Part shown: positions 47,725 through 57,045 of the stretch, piece by piece
Numbering within the stretch: the first letter of the stretch is position 1
Layout: every line of letters begins with the position of its first letter
Source of the DNA: Candidatus Gastranaerophilales bacterium
Lineage (GTDB): Bacteria; Cyanobacteriota; Vampirovibrionia; Gastranaerophilales; Gastranaerophilaceae
DNA length: 64,000 bases
Reading direction: 5' to 3'
Assembly (NCBI GenBank): GCA_944322745.1
Contig: CALUPV010000004.1
Coordinates: forward strand, 62,001 to 126,000
Notes under the pieces: model-generated
What the model saw: only the letters and a program-made list of their open reading frames with translations
The model's database searches: none
What the model was told of the DNA's origin: nothing
Program-made: the position numbers and the translations under genes

Positions 47725-47974
47725 AAATCAATTTATCTTTTTCTATTCTTTTTAATTTTTTTATTCTGCATTCTTCTTTTAGTGCATCTTGCTTTTTATC
47801 GAATTCTTTAATATAAACCAGTTTTAATGGCTTATTTGCCCTTGTATATTTAGCACCTTTACCTTCACAATGAAGTTTGTATCTTTTTCTTATGTCAGTA
47901 GTATATCCGCAATACAATTTATTATTCACTGTTAATATAATGTAAACAAAATGTTTTTTGCTTTTTTCAGGCAT
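47705..47974 (-). CDS. GIY-YIG domain protein (UPF0213/YhbQ type)
   Basis: 89 residues. The GIY-YIG core reads VYIILTVNNKLYCGYTTD, followed by RKRYKLH and the family's AKYTR and LVYIKEF segments. Small free-standing GIY-YIG proteins of this type are chromosomal nucleases or nuclease-like DNA-processing proteins, not intron-encoded homing enzymes. The end overlaps queH on the opposite strand by 20 bases, and the start overlaps the end of dusB by 8 bases. Confidence 0.88.
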   Translation of the reverse strand: MPEKSKKHFVYIILTVNNKLYCGYTTDIRKRYKLHCEGKGAKYTRANKPLKLVYIKEFDKKQDALKEECRIKKLKRIEKDKLISNCETY

Positions 47975-48950
47975 TTAAAGAAACTTCATCCAATATTTTC
48001 AATATATTATTATAGTTTAGCTCTGTTATGAGACTATGTCTATATTCGGCACCTTTTCTAATATTTCTGATATAAGAAGGGTAGAATTTTCTAAAAAATT
48101 TTATTCCTGTTTCTTCACCTCGGAAAGCGATTTGAAAATCTAAATGTTTCCTGAGCATTTTTATTCTTTCTTTTAAATCAGGCTCCGGAATTAGGATTCC
48201 TTCATTTAAGAATTTTTCAATTCTATATATTAGAGATAAATCACCCATAGAAGCTCTACCGACGGCAATTCCATCAGCCTTTGAAATTTCAAGACATTTT
48301 TTTGCTGTTTCAGGGCTAATAATATCACCGTTTGCAAAATAAGGGATATCAATTTCACCTTTTAATTTTGCTAATTCACTCCAATCAGCATTTCCAGAAT
48401 ACATCTGGGCTCTTGTTCTGGCATGAACAGTAATGGCACTGGCTCCTGCTTCTTGCATTAATTGAGCAAATTCGATAAAATTTTTACTGTCTTGACTCCA
48501 ACCTAATCTAAATTTACAAGTTACAGGAATATTTACAGCCTCTTTAACCGCAAGAACAATGTCCTTTGCCAGTTGGGGATTTTTCATCAAAGAACAGCCG
48601 TCATTCCCGTTTACTATTTTTTTTATAGGACAGCCCATATTTATATCAATAATGGAGGCTTTTTTCTCTAAAATTTTTGCAGCTTTTGCCATTAATTCAG
48701 GCTTATGACCTTCTATTTGAAAGGCTATAGGGGATTCTTTATTATTTGTGTAAGATATATTACATTCAGGTTTTTGTACTAATGCCTCTGAACTTATCAT
48801 TTCAGTTGTTAGAAGGCAATTTTTAGAATATTCTCTAATTAATTGTCTTAGTACAAAATCAGTAATACCAGCCAAAGGAGAAAGAGAAACACAGCTGTTT
48901 ATTGTAACATTTCCTATTTCTATTTTTTTCGAAACAGTAGTTAAATCCAT
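47967..48950 (-). CDS. dusB: tRNA-dihydrouridine synthase
   Basis: 327-residue FMN-dependent enzyme (TIM barrel) that reduces uridines in tRNA D-loops. Motifs: LSPLAGITDFVLRQL, TEMISSEAL, DINMGCPIKKIVNGNDGCSL with the catalytic Cys in NMGCP, CKFRLGW, TVHARTRAQMYSG and FANGDI. Length and pattern fit the DusB branch. It overlaps the GIY-YIG gene at the 3' end and touches the TPR gene at the 5' end by one base. Confidence 0.93.
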   Translation of the reverse strand: MDLTTVSKKIEIGNVTINSCVSLSPLAGITDFVLRQLIREYSKNCLLTTEMISSEALVQKPECNISYTNNKESPIAFQIEGHKPELMAKAAKILEKKASIIDINMGCPIKKIVNGNDGCSLMKNPQLAKDIVLAVKEAVNIPVTCKFRLGWSQDSKNFIEFAQLMQEAGASAITVHARTRAQMYSGNADWSELAKLKGEIDIPYFANGDIISPETAKKCLEISKADGIAVGRASMGDLSLIYRIEKFLNEGILIPEPDLKERIKMLRKHLDFQIAFRGEETGIKFFRKFYPSYIRNIRKGAEYRHSLITELNYNNILKILDEVSLNA

Positions 48951-51061
48951 TATTGAATCTCTTTTATTCTTGTTAGAGCATAGTTTTTATAATCATTATC
49001 TTCATCTGTCATATCAATATACTTTTGATAATTTTCTTTTGCCGATTGATAATTGTTTAACGTATCATAATCTACACCCAATGAATAATATGCGATTATC
49101 ATATCAGGTGCGTATTTTAAAGTTGATTTATAGTCTGCAATTGCTTTTTGATAATTATTCAAAGCATCAAATGACATAGCTCTATAATAATATACCGTTG
49201 CATTTGTCGGTGTTAATTTTAAAACTTTATCAAATAAACTGATTGCTTCATTATATTTTTTTTCATCATACATTTGAATAGCTTGTGCAAGAATACCTTC
49301 AGTTTGTTTTGCCGAAATATAGTCTGAAAGTTCTTTTGCTTTTGTATTAGATGGATTTTTTGTCAGAGCAATTTGTATATATTGGTTTGCTTGTTCGAAA
49401 TTATTTTGATTTGCATATATTGAAGCAATATAGTATGGAATATCACTATTTTTTGAATCCAGATCCATTGCCTTTTTATAATATTCAATAGCTTTCTCAT
49501 TATTTTTTAATGATTGGTATGATGCTGCTATTCCTATTAAAGAATCTACAGTGGCAGGAGTTATTTTCATATATTCAGAAATCGCTCTTTGATAATCTCC
49601 GCTTTGAAATGCAGAAGAAGCAATTGTATAGTTATTAGCAGCATATTCTTTAGCAACAATATCAAATTGTTTTTTTACAAGCTCATTATCTGGTGCAAGA
49701 CTTTGAGCTTTCTGAATAATAGAATATGCATCAGCATAATTTTTCTTTTGCCGGTATGCTTGTGACAAATTTATATAAGCATCAATTTTAGAATTATCAA
49801 GCTTAATTGTTTGTAAATAATAAACTATAGCATCATCAATTTTATTTGCTTTATGTAGTTCATAAGCAAACTCATAGTATGAATCAGCATCCATTGGGCT
49901 ATTTTGAACATTCTTATATAAAAAAGCAAGAACTTCATCTACAGGCATAGTATCTTTCAACAAATCAAATAAGTCTGCTTTAGCTCTTGAATTTTTCGGG
50001 TCCATATTTAATACAGCTTTATATTGAGCTATTGCATCATCATTTCTTTTAAGTTCTTTTAGACATTGAGCTTTATACAGCATTACATTCGTGTTATGAG
50101 GCTGCGCTTGAAGAATTGAATTATATGTATTTAAAGCCAAATCATATTTCTTTTGTTCTTGATATAATGTTCCAATATTTATTTTTGTATTAATATTGGA
50201 AGGATTTAGCGCCTCAGCTTTTTGATATTCAGTTAAAGCTTCTGTATATCTTTTTTGTTTCTGATAAACAACTCCCAAATTAGCATGTGCTTCTGCATCT
50301 TTTGGAGTTTCATCGACTTTTTTCTGCCAAATCCTTTCTAATGAGATAAGAATATCATCTCTATCCGAAGAGTTATCAAGAGCGTAACTATATTCTTTTA
50401 AAGATTCAGAAAAATTATTTAATTGTTCATAAGTTCTTGCTAATTTTAAATGTATATCAGTATTCTTAGGCTCTGAAGCTAAAGCATTTTTATAAAAAGT
50501 AAGTGCATTTTGAGGTCTGTTAAATATCTTATAAATGTCACCTAATGCACAATTTGCCTCAACTTTATATTTAGGACTATTAATAAGCTGATAATAATCA
50601 TAAGCAGCAGCTGCAAATTCCCCCTTTACTCTTTGAGATTTTGCAATATCTAAACGTTCTGCATCAGAAATACTTTTCTTCTCTAATATCGATAGATTTT
50701 TCTCAGTTCCTGCTATAACTTGGGCAGACGCAAATGAATTATTTGAAAAATACTTTGTAAAAAATAAAGCTGATTTTAAGTCTGAAATAGCTTTTTCTGT
50801 AGCTTTTACCGTATTGTTATAATATTCTGCTCTCATATTATAAGCATTAGAAAGTCCTATTATTGAAGATCCGTCAAGAGGATTTACCCTAATTGCTTTT
50901 TTAAATTCATTTATAGCGCTTGAATATTGAGAGTTTTCAAGATATTTAAGTCCTTGAAGATAATTAGGATTTTCTTGATAATTGTCATCATAAACTGTTT
51001 GCGCGTACAACGAATTCTGTATAAGAAAAAAACATATAAAAAGCCACAAAACTTTTTTCAT
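48950..51061 (-). CDS. Large periplasmic TPR-repeat protein
   Basis: 703 residues from the ATG at 51061, placed by AAGGAG ten bases upstream; the frame is open for eight more codons that contain this site. Signal peptide of about 20 residues (LFICFFLIQNSLYA). The remainder is a near-continuous row of tetratricopeptide repeats, e.g. PKDAEAHANLGVVYQKQKRY and PTNATVYYYRAMSFDALNNY. It is a periplasmic or outer-membrane scaffold with no enzymatic motif. Divergent from the hydrogenase operon. Confidence 0.87.
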   Translation of the reverse strand: MKKVLWLFICFFLIQNSLYAQTVYDDNYQENPNYLQGLKYLENSQYSSAINEFKKAIRVNPLDGSSIIGLSNAYNMRAEYYNNTVKATEKAISDLKSALFFTKYFSNNSFASAQVIAGTEKNLSILEKKSISDAERLDIAKSQRVKGEFAAAAYDYYQLINSPKYKVEANCALGDIYKIFNRPQNALTFYKNALASEPKNTDIHLKLARTYEQLNNFSESLKEYSYALDNSSDRDDILISLERIWQKKVDETPKDAEAHANLGVVYQKQKRYTEALTEYQKAEALNPSNINTKINIGTLYQEQKKYDLALNTYNSILQAQPHNTNVMLYKAQCLKELKRNDDAIAQYKAVLNMDPKNSRAKADLFDLLKDTMPVDEVLAFLYKNVQNSPMDADSYYEFAYELHKANKIDDAIVYYLQTIKLDNSKIDAYINLSQAYRQKKNYADAYSIIQKAQSLAPDNELVKKQFDIVAKEYAANNYTIASSAFQSGDYQRAISEYMKITPATVDSLIGIAASYQSLKNNEKAIEYYKKAMDLDSKNSDIPYYIASIYANQNNFEQANQYIQIALTKNPSNTKAKELSDYISAKQTEGILAQAIQMYDEKKYNEAISLFDKVLKLTPTNATVYYYRAMSFDALNNYQKAIADYKSTLKYAPDMIIAYYSLGVDYDTLNNYQSAKENYQKYIDMTDEDNDYKNYALTRIKEIQ

Positions 51062-51214
51062 AACGACTAGTCTCCTTAATATCATATATATTTTATAACA
51101 ATAATCAGAATATGCATATAGTAAAATGATATAAATATATTTCTAATCTAAATTTTCATTGAAAACAGAGAGATTAAATTATATTAAATTTATAAAAATA
51201 AAATATTTTAATGA

Positions 51215-51220
51215 TATAAT
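51215..51220 (+). promoter_or_regulatory. Candidate -10 box of the hydrogenase operon
   Basis: TATAAT, 41 bases before the nuoE-like start in the 200-bp divergent gap to the TPR gene. The -35 region is AT-only with no TTGACA match, so assignment is tentative. Confidence 0.4.
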
Positions 51221-51261
51221 TTTGTAAAAGGAAATTAATATATAGAGAATAGGAGTCGAAA

Positions 51262-51753
51262 ATGAGTGCAGGATCCACCGTAATCAGCACAGCAAAGTTG
51301 GATGAAATAATTCAATCATTTGATAGTAAAAAATCAAATCTGATTGCAATTTTGCAAAAAGTACAAGAAGTATATCGTTATTTACCTGAAGATGCAATGA
51401 TATACATTGGAGAGAAAATAGATGGATTGTCACCTGCAACAGTGTTTGGGGTGGCAACTTTTTATGCTCAATTTTCACTTGAGCCCAAAGGTAAATATGA
51501 AATTAAGGTATGTGACGGAACAGCTTGCCACGTAAGAGGTTCTATGCCTGTTTTGAATGCAATTAGAGCAAAACTCAATATGAAAGATAAACAGCTCACC
51601 AGTGAAAACGGTTTATTCTCATTAGAAACTGTAAGTTGTTTAGGTGCTTGCGGTTTGGCTCCTGTTGTAGTTATAAATGATAAAGTATATCCGCAGATGA
51701 CTTCAGATGCTATCACAATCATTTTGGATACATTAATAAAGGAAGATAAATAA
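51262..51753 (+). CDS. NuoE-like [2Fe-2S] subunit of the hydrogenase (HydC type)
   Basis: 163-residue thioredoxin-fold ferredoxin subunit. C84, C89, C126 and C130 (CDGTACH, CLGACG) hold a [2Fe-2S] cluster. It is the small subunit of trimeric NAD- and ferredoxin-linked [FeFe] hydrogenases. AGGAG lies 6 bases before the ATG. Its stop shares a base with the ATG of the next gene. Confidence 0.92.
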   Translation: MSAGSTVISTAKLDEIIQSFDSKKSNLIAILQKVQEVYRYLPEDAMIYIGEKIDGLSPATVFGVATFYAQFSLEPKGKYEIKVCDGTACHVRGSMPVLNAIRAKLNMKDKQLTSENGLFSLETVSCLGACGLAPVVVINDKVYPQMTSDAITIILDTLIKEDK

Positions 51754-53615
51754 TGGAAAAGACAAAGTTAAATATAAGCATACAAAATGAACAGAATAAA
51801 GCAAAAGAATTAATTAAATCCCAAGGTTTAAGAGTTTTAGTTTGTGCAGGTACTGGTTGTGTAGCAAATGGTTCACATAGAGTAATAGAAAAGTTTAAAG
51901 AATTAGGTGCAAATGTTTCGATATTAACTCAATACGACAAAATGACAGTAGTTCCAACCGGTTGTCACGGATTTTGCGAACAAGGTGTTTTGGTTGTAAT
52001 ACCTGATATGAAAATTACTTATGTAAAAGTAAAAGAAAGTGATGTAGAAGAAATTTTTGAAAGTCATATTAAAAATAATAAGCCCGTTGAAAGGCTAATG
52101 TATGTTGATCCTAAAACACATCAACATGTTCCGGATGATGAACATATCAATTTCTATGCAAAACAAACAAGAACAGCACTTGCAAATTGCGGTAATATAA
52201 ATGCTGAAAGCATAGATGAAGCTATTGCCGTAAGAGGATATGAAGCATTAGCAAAAGTTATTGAAGAAAATAATCCTGACGGAGTAATAGAAACAATAGA
52301 AAAATCAGGCTTAAGAGGTAGAGGCGGTGGAGGTTTCCCTACCGGAAGAAAATGGAGATTTACAGCAGCAAACAGAGGCGGTAAATCCTATGTAGTTTGT
52401 AATGGTGACGAAGGAGACCCGGGTGCATTCATGGATAGAAGTGTTATGGAAGGCGACCCTCATAAACTTCTTGAAGGTATGGCAATTGCTGCATTCGCTA
52501 TAGGTGCTGATGAAGGTTATATCTATGTAAGAGCAGAATATCCTTTGGCAATTAAGCGTTTAAGAAAAGCTATAAAAGATGCTGAAGAAAGAAATTTCTT
52601 AGGTAAAAATATAATGGGAAGTAATTTCTCGTTTGATATTCATATTAAAGAAGGAGCCGGTGCTTTTGTATGTGGTGAAGAAACAGCATTAATTGCTTCT
52701 ATAGAAGGTGAAAGAGGAATGCCAAGACCAAAACCGCCATTTCCTGCAAATAAAGGTTTATTTGGCAGACCAACGTTGATAAACAATGTTGAAACACTTG
52801 CAAATGTTCCTGTTATTATCCTAAAAGGTGCTGATTGGTTTTCACAAATGGGAACTGCTACATCTAAAGGAACAAAAACTTTTGCTTTAACAGGTGATGT
52901 AAATAATACTGGTTTGATAGAAGTTCCAATGGGTACAACATTAAGAGAAATCATTTTTGATATCGGTGGCGGTATGAGAGATGGTAAAAAATTCAAAGCT
53001 GTTCAAATAGGAGGTCCGTCTGGTGGCTGCTTAACTGAAGAACATCTTGATATTCCAATGGATTATGATAACTTAATTAAAGCAGGTGCAATGGTTGGTT
53101 CTGGCGGTCTTGTTGTAATGAGTGATAAAACTTGTATTGTTGAAGTAGCAAGATTCTTTATGAACTTTACTCAACATGAAAGTTGTGGAAAATGTGTACC
53201 TTGTAGAGAAGGTACAAAAAATCTATTGAAAATACTTGAAAAGATTGTTGCTGGCAAAGGTGAAATGAAGGACTTGGAAGAGTTAGAAGAACTTGCAAAA
53301 GTTGTAAAAGACGGTTCATTATGCGGACTCGGTAAAACAGCTCCAAATCCTGTACTTTCAACATTAAAATATTTTAAAGATGAATATATTGCTCACATTA
53401 AAGACAAAAAATGTCCTGCAGGAGTTTGTACGGCAATGAAGAAAGTTGTAATAAATGAAGACTTATGTCGTGGTTGTACAAAATGTGCAAGAGTATGTCC
53501 TGTTGGTGCTATTGAAGGAACTGTAAAAAATCCGCACCATATAAATCAGGAAAAATGTATTAAGTGTGAAGCTTGTTTGACGAATTGTCCGTTCAGAGCA
53601 ATAGTCTTAGAGTAA
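51753..53615 (+). CDS. NuoF-like flavoprotein subunit of the hydrogenase (HydB type)
   Basis: 620 residues. The N-terminal thioredoxin-like [2Fe-2S] domain (about 27-120: CAGTGCVANG, CHGFCEQG). Then FMN/NADH binding: GLRGRGGGGFPTGRKW, NGDEGDPGAFMDR, and the 4Fe-4S binding ESCGKCVPCREG. Two further 4Fe-4S sites lie at the C-terminus (CRGCTKCARVCP, CIKCEACLTNCP). The extra domains at both ends distinguish HydB from NuoF. It takes electrons from or gives them to NAD(P)H and is the proposed bifurcation site. Confidence 0.93.
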   Translation: MEKTKLNISIQNEQNKAKELIKSQGLRVLVCAGTGCVANGSHRVIEKFKELGANVSILTQYDKMTVVPTGCHGFCEQGVLVVIPDMKITYVKVKESDVEEIFESHIKNNKPVERLMYVDPKTHQHVPDDEHINFYAKQTRTALANCGNINAESIDEAIAVRGYEALAKVIEENNPDGVIETIEKSGLRGRGGGGFPTGRKWRFTAANRGGKSYVVCNGDEGDPGAFMDRSVMEGDPHKLLEGMAIAAFAIGADEGYIYVRAEYPLAIKRLRKAIKDAEERNFLGKNIMGSNFSFDIHIKEGAGAFVCGEETALIASIEGERGMPRPKPPFPANKGLFGRPTLINNVETLANVPVIILKGADWFSQMGTATSKGTKTFALTGDVNNTGLIEVPMGTTLREIIFDIGGGMRDGKKFKAVQIGGPSGGCLTEEHLDIPMDYDNLIKAGAMVGSGGLVVMSDKTCIVEVARFFMNFTQHESCGKCVPCREGTKNLLKILEKIVAGKGEMKDLEELEELAKVVKDGSLCGLGKTAPNPVLSTLKYFKDEYIAHIKDKKCPAGVCTAMKKVVINEDLCRGCTKCARVCPVGAIEGTVKNPHHINQEKCIKCEACLTNCPFRAIVLE

Positions 53616-53633
53616 TAGAATAAGGATAGAATT

Positions 53634-55385
53634 ATGACAGATAATAAAACATTATTTATAGACGGAATGGAAGTTGAATTTTCTGATGAAGCTAATTTGT
53701 TAGAAGTAATAAGAAAAGCAGGCTTAAATGTTCCAACATTTTGTTACCGTCCTGATTTAACCTCGTTTGGTGCTTGCCGTATGTGTGTTGTTGAAATTGA
53801 AGGACGTGGCATTCAATCATCTTGTACAATGCCTCCTGAAACAGGTTTAAAAGTTCATTTAAATACCGATCGCGTAAGGAAAATTAGAAAAACCGTTTTA
53901 GAGTTATTACTTGCAAATCATAAATGTGAATGTTTGACTTGTGATAAATCAGGTAATTGTGAACTTCAAAAGTATGCAATGGAGTATGGTATTACAGATA
54001 TTAGATTCCCTAAACTTGAAAAAGAAGATTATTTGCCTGTTGATGATTATAATCCTTCTATTGTTAGAGATCCTTCAAAATGTATATTGTGCGGTGCTTG
54101 CGTAAGAGCTTGTTCTGAATTTCAAGGTCACAGTGTACTCGGATTTGTAAACAGAGGCTCTAATACAAGAATAGAACCAATGAACGGTAGATTTTTAAGT
54201 CAGGTTGATTGCGTATTCTGCGGACAATGTCAAGCAGTTTGTCCTACAGGTGCTTTAACAATAAAGTCAAGTATAGATGCTGTTTGGGAAAAAATAAATG
54301 ATTCAACAAAAAAAGTTGTAGTTCAAATAGCACCATCAGTCAGAGTTGCATTAGGTGAAGAGTTTAACTTAGAACCCGGTGAAAACACAATTGGTAAAAT
54401 ATACGCAGCTGCAAGAAGGTTAGGTTTTGATTTGATTTTTGATACTAATTTTTCTGCTGATTTAACAATAATGGAAGAAGCTAATGAATTTGTTCAAAGA
54501 TTAACCAAAGGTGAGAATTTGCCTTTATTTACATCTTGCTGCCCTGCTTGGGTAAGATATTTGGAAACTCAACATCCGGAACTTCTGTCTCATTTATCAA
54601 CTTGTAAGTCTCCACAAGGTATGTTGTCTCCTGTTTTAAAGGAATTTTTACCAAAATATTATGAAGGCTATAAAAAAGAAGATATTGTAGTTGTTTCAAT
54701 TATGCCTTGTACTGCAAAAAAATATGAAGCAATAAGAGAACAACTAATAAACGAAACAGATTTTGTTCTTACAACAAAAGAATTTGCAAAAATGATAAAA
54801 GCTGCAGGTATTGACTTTAAAAAGTTAAAAGAAGAAGAAGCAAATTCTCCATTTGGACAATATACCGGTGCTGCAACTATTTTCGGTGCGTCAGGCGGTG
54901 TTGCAGAAGCTGCAGTAAGAACAGCATACAACATGGTAACAGGTGAAGAACTTTCAAATGTAGATATTAAAACCTTAAGAGGTGTCGATGCTAAATCAAG
55001 AACAAAAGATTTAGTTGTTGATATAAAAGGCACATCTGTTAAAGTTAGAGTTGTATCTACATTAAAAGAAGCTGAAAAATCTTTAAAAGAAATTAAATCA
55101 GGAACATCTGATTTTCATATTCTGGAAGTAATGGCTTGCCCGGGAGGCTGTGTAAATGGAGGCGGTCAACCAATCAGCTGTTCTGATTCTTCTATTAAAG
55201 AAAAAAGAGCAGAAGGCTTATATGAAGAAGATAGAAACTTGGAATTCAGACGTTCACATCAAAATCCTGACATTATAAAACTTTATAATGAATGTTTAGG
55301 AGGTAAACCAGGTAGTGAAATTGCACATCATCTGTTGCATACTACATACTCTGATAAATTCAAAGGTTCTTATAAGGATATTTAA
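53634..55385 (+). CDS. hydA: [FeFe] hydrogenase catalytic subunit
   Basis: 583 residues. N-terminal [2Fe-2S] ferredoxin (C37, C48, C51, C64), a Cys-type cluster (CECLTCDKSGNC, 98-109), two 4Fe-4S ferredoxin sites (150-160 and 193-203), then the H-cluster domain: TSCCPAW (300-306), C324 in TCKSP, MPCTAKK (357-363) and MACPGGCVNGGGQP (500-513). It reversibly makes hydrogen. With the two preceding genes it forms a trimeric hydrogenase that could couple NADH and ferredoxin oxidation. The maturases HydE, HydF and HydG are not in this window. Confidence 0.95.
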   Translation: MTDNKTLFIDGMEVEFSDEANLLEVIRKAGLNVPTFCYRPDLTSFGACRMCVVEIEGRGIQSSCTMPPETGLKVHLNTDRVRKIRKTVLELLLANHKCECLTCDKSGNCELQKYAMEYGITDIRFPKLEKEDYLPVDDYNPSIVRDPSKCILCGACVRACSEFQGHSVLGFVNRGSNTRIEPMNGRFLSQVDCVFCGQCQAVCPTGALTIKSSIDAVWEKINDSTKKVVVQIAPSVRVALGEEFNLEPGENTIGKIYAAARRLGFDLIFDTNFSADLTIMEEANEFVQRLTKGENLPLFTSCCPAWVRYLETQHPELLSHLSTCKSPQGMLSPVLKEFLPKYYEGYKKEDIVVVSIMPCTAKKYEAIREQLINETDFVLTTKEFAKMIKAAGIDFKKLKEEEANSPFGQYTGAATIFGASGGVAEAAVRTAYNMVTGEELSNVDIKTLRGVDAKSRTKDLVVDIKGTSVKVRVVSTLKEAEKSLKEIKSGTSDFHILEVMACPGGCVNGGGQPISCSDSSIKEKRAEGLYEEDRNLEFRRSHQNPDIIKLYNECLGGKPGSEIAHHLLHTTYSDKFKGSYKDI

Positions 55386-55389
55386 CAGA

Positions 55390-55423
55390 AAAAGGAAAGG
55401 TAAAAATAAAAACCTTTCCTTTT
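55390..55423 (+). terminator. Hairpin terminator after hydA
   Basis: 12-bp stem (55390-55401 with 55412-55423) around a 10-base A-rich loop. The stem ends in TTTT with only a short U-tract after it. It closes the hydrogenase operon. Confidence 0.7.
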
Positions 55424-55426
55424 AGT

Positions 55427-55455
55427 TTGACAAATTATTTTTACAGAGTTATCTT
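55427..55455 (+). promoter_or_regulatory. Strong candidate promoter for a short transcript
   Basis: A perfect TTGACA (55427-55432), a 17-base spacer and TATCTT (55450-55455). A full -35 is rare in this AT-rich window. It directs transcription into the short unit that ends at the terminator at 55618. Confidence 0.55.
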
Positions 55456-55467
55456 ATAAATAAAAAA

Positions 55468-55569
55468 ATGAAAGATAAAATGATTAATAAAGAACAACAA
55501 ATGATGATGAATATGATGATGCAAATGAAAGGCTTAGAGTCAGGCAGTCATTATTTGTTGCGAATGTGA
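55468..55569 (+). CDS. Met-rich mini-ORF (33 aa), or part of a small RNA
   Basis: Reads as 33 residues, 10 of them Met: it contains MMMNMMMQM and ends in YLLRM. It lies about 12 bases after the -10 and has no ribosome-binding site, so leaderless translation would be required. A strong terminator lies 20 bases after its stop. Met-rich peptides can bind copper, but an untranslated RNA of about 155 nt is equally likely. Confidence 0.3.
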   Translation: MKDKMINKEQQMMMNMMMQMKGLESGSHYLLRM

Positions 55570-55588
55570 ACCTCGTTAAAATAATTTA

Positions 55589-55618
55589 GAAGCTGCCTTA
55601 TAAATAGGCAGCTTTTTT
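55589..55618 (+). terminator. Rho-independent terminator of the short unit
   Basis: An 8-bp GC-rich stem (AGCTGCCT at 55591-55598 with AGGCAGCT at 55606-55613), extended by 2 weaker pairs, with a 7-base loop and a run of T. It is the most stable hairpin in the region and lies 30 bases before the next gene. Confidence 0.85.
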
Positions 55619-55648
55619 AGTTTAGTGTAAATAAATATAGAGGTCACA

Positions 55649-57031
55649 ATGATTAAGGTAAATAACTATAATAATTTAAAAAATAACAATAACTCAAATA
55701 AAAGACAGAAAAATATATCTTTTAAAAGTACAGCAGCATTAAGTGGTGCAGCTAAGATTGCAGATATTTTTCTAAAATCTCAAGAAAATTTATCTTCAAC
55801 CAGATTTATTCAAGATACAGCAACAAATTGGGCACCTAAAGCTATCTTTGCCAGAAGTAAAGCTGATTTTGCTGAAATGTCATTTTTAGAATTTCTTGAA
55901 TCCGGAATATTTTATTTTGCATCTCCTATTTTAGGAGAAAAATTATTTAGAAATAAAATATTTAGAAATATAGTACCAACATCATTAAAAGATAAAGTAA
56001 ATGAACAAATTCCAAAGACAGTCGAACAAATTAAATCAAATACAGCAATTAGTGACGAAGTAAAAAAACGTGCAATTTCAACAAAAGCAGGTATTGTTTT
56101 AGCTTGTGCTGCAATTCCTATTGCTGAATATACATTGAGTTTTGCAAAAAATCTTTTCACCTTAAAGACATTCAAAAAAAGTAATTTTAATAATATAGCT
56201 AATTTAGATAAAACACATAAAGAGACAGAAGATAAAGAACAACAAGAAAGAGTTGAAAAAAATTCTAAAAAACAGTTAAAAAAAGCTTTAATATTATCAG
56301 GAGTAGGAGTTGCTTCAGGGGTTGCTTTAGCATTAAACGGACATAAATCAGATCTGTTGCAGAATGTAAGTAAGACTATACTTGAACCTGGTAAAACAGC
56401 TGCAAAAATGGTAAGTAAGTCCGGAATAAAATCAGAAAAAGTTTCAAATTTATTAAGCAAATTCAGTTTGGATTTTGCAAATAACAACGGAAAACTGGCA
56501 CTTAGTAAAGGGCAATTGGCTCTTACCGCAATATTAGGTTTATTCGGATATTCAAAAGCTGCTGAAGATAGAGGAAAGCTTGACGTTGCTGAAGTTTGGA
56601 CAAGAGTACCTTTGGTTGTTTTCTATACAATTTTTGGCGGTGAATTATTTGAAAAAGCTTTTACAAAAATATTAAAGAAGAATAATAAATTTTCAGATAT
56701 ATTATCTAAAACTACGGAAAACGGATTGAATCTTCCAACAAGAGCAGAACTGCCAAAATTAGCCGAAAAGATAGCTAAAGCAAGAAATACAAATCCTGCT
56801 AAAGAACTTTCAAGATTAACAAAAGAAACAGCTTTTGTAAGTGCAGTACCATATGCTTTTAGTCTGCTTTTTATGGGGCTAACACTTTCTGCAATTACAA
56901 GATTATGGACTCAATACAGATATAATCATCAACAAAAAGATGAAGCAAAAGATAAAATGAATTTTATTATATATGCACAACAGCAAGCTCCTGAAATATT
57001 CAAAGATATTGAACTAAATAATCAAACTTAG
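55649..57031 (+). CDS. Hypothetical membrane protein with N-terminal SFKS stub
   Basis: 460 residues, no named family. The Asn-rich start is followed by NISFKSTAAL (22-31), a variant of the SFKG stub. About five hydrophobic segments follow (around 86-102, 148-168, 212-228, 289-300 and 390-412), separated by Lys/Glu-rich stretches. AGAGGT precedes the ATG. The alcohol dehydrogenase follows 14 bases after the stop. A second stub protein lies just beyond that gene. Probably lineage-specific. Confidence 0.65.
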   Translation: MIKVNNYNNLKNNNNSNKRQKNISFKSTAALSGAAKIADIFLKSQENLSSTRFIQDTATNWAPKAIFARSKADFAEMSFLEFLESGIFYFASPILGEKLFRNKIFRNIVPTSLKDKVNEQIPKTVEQIKSNTAISDEVKKRAISTKAGIVLACAAIPIAEYTLSFAKNLFTLKTFKKSNFNNIANLDKTHKETEDKEQQERVEKNSKKQLKKALILSGVGVASGVALALNGHKSDLLQNVSKTILEPGKTAAKMVSKSGIKSEKVSNLLSKFSLDFANNNGKLALSKGQLALTAILGLFGYSKAAEDRGKLDVAEVWTRVPLVVFYTIFGGELFEKAFTKILKKNNKFSDILSKTTENGLNLPTRAELPKLAEKIAKARNTNPAKELSRLTKETAFVSAVPYAFSLLFMGLTLSAITRLWTQYRYNHQQKDEAKDKMNFIIYAQQQAPEIFKDIELNNQT

Positions 57032-57045
57032 TTTATAATAAAAAT

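Noticed and set aside
47705-47974. Homing endonuclease or mobile intron from the GIY-YIG domain
   Set aside because: The small free-standing UPF0213 type is a common chromosomal gene; no intron or split host gene is seen.
55427-55618. Signal recognition particle RNA or tmRNA
   Set aside because: The conserved loop motifs of SRP RNA and the tRNA-like end of tmRNA are absent.
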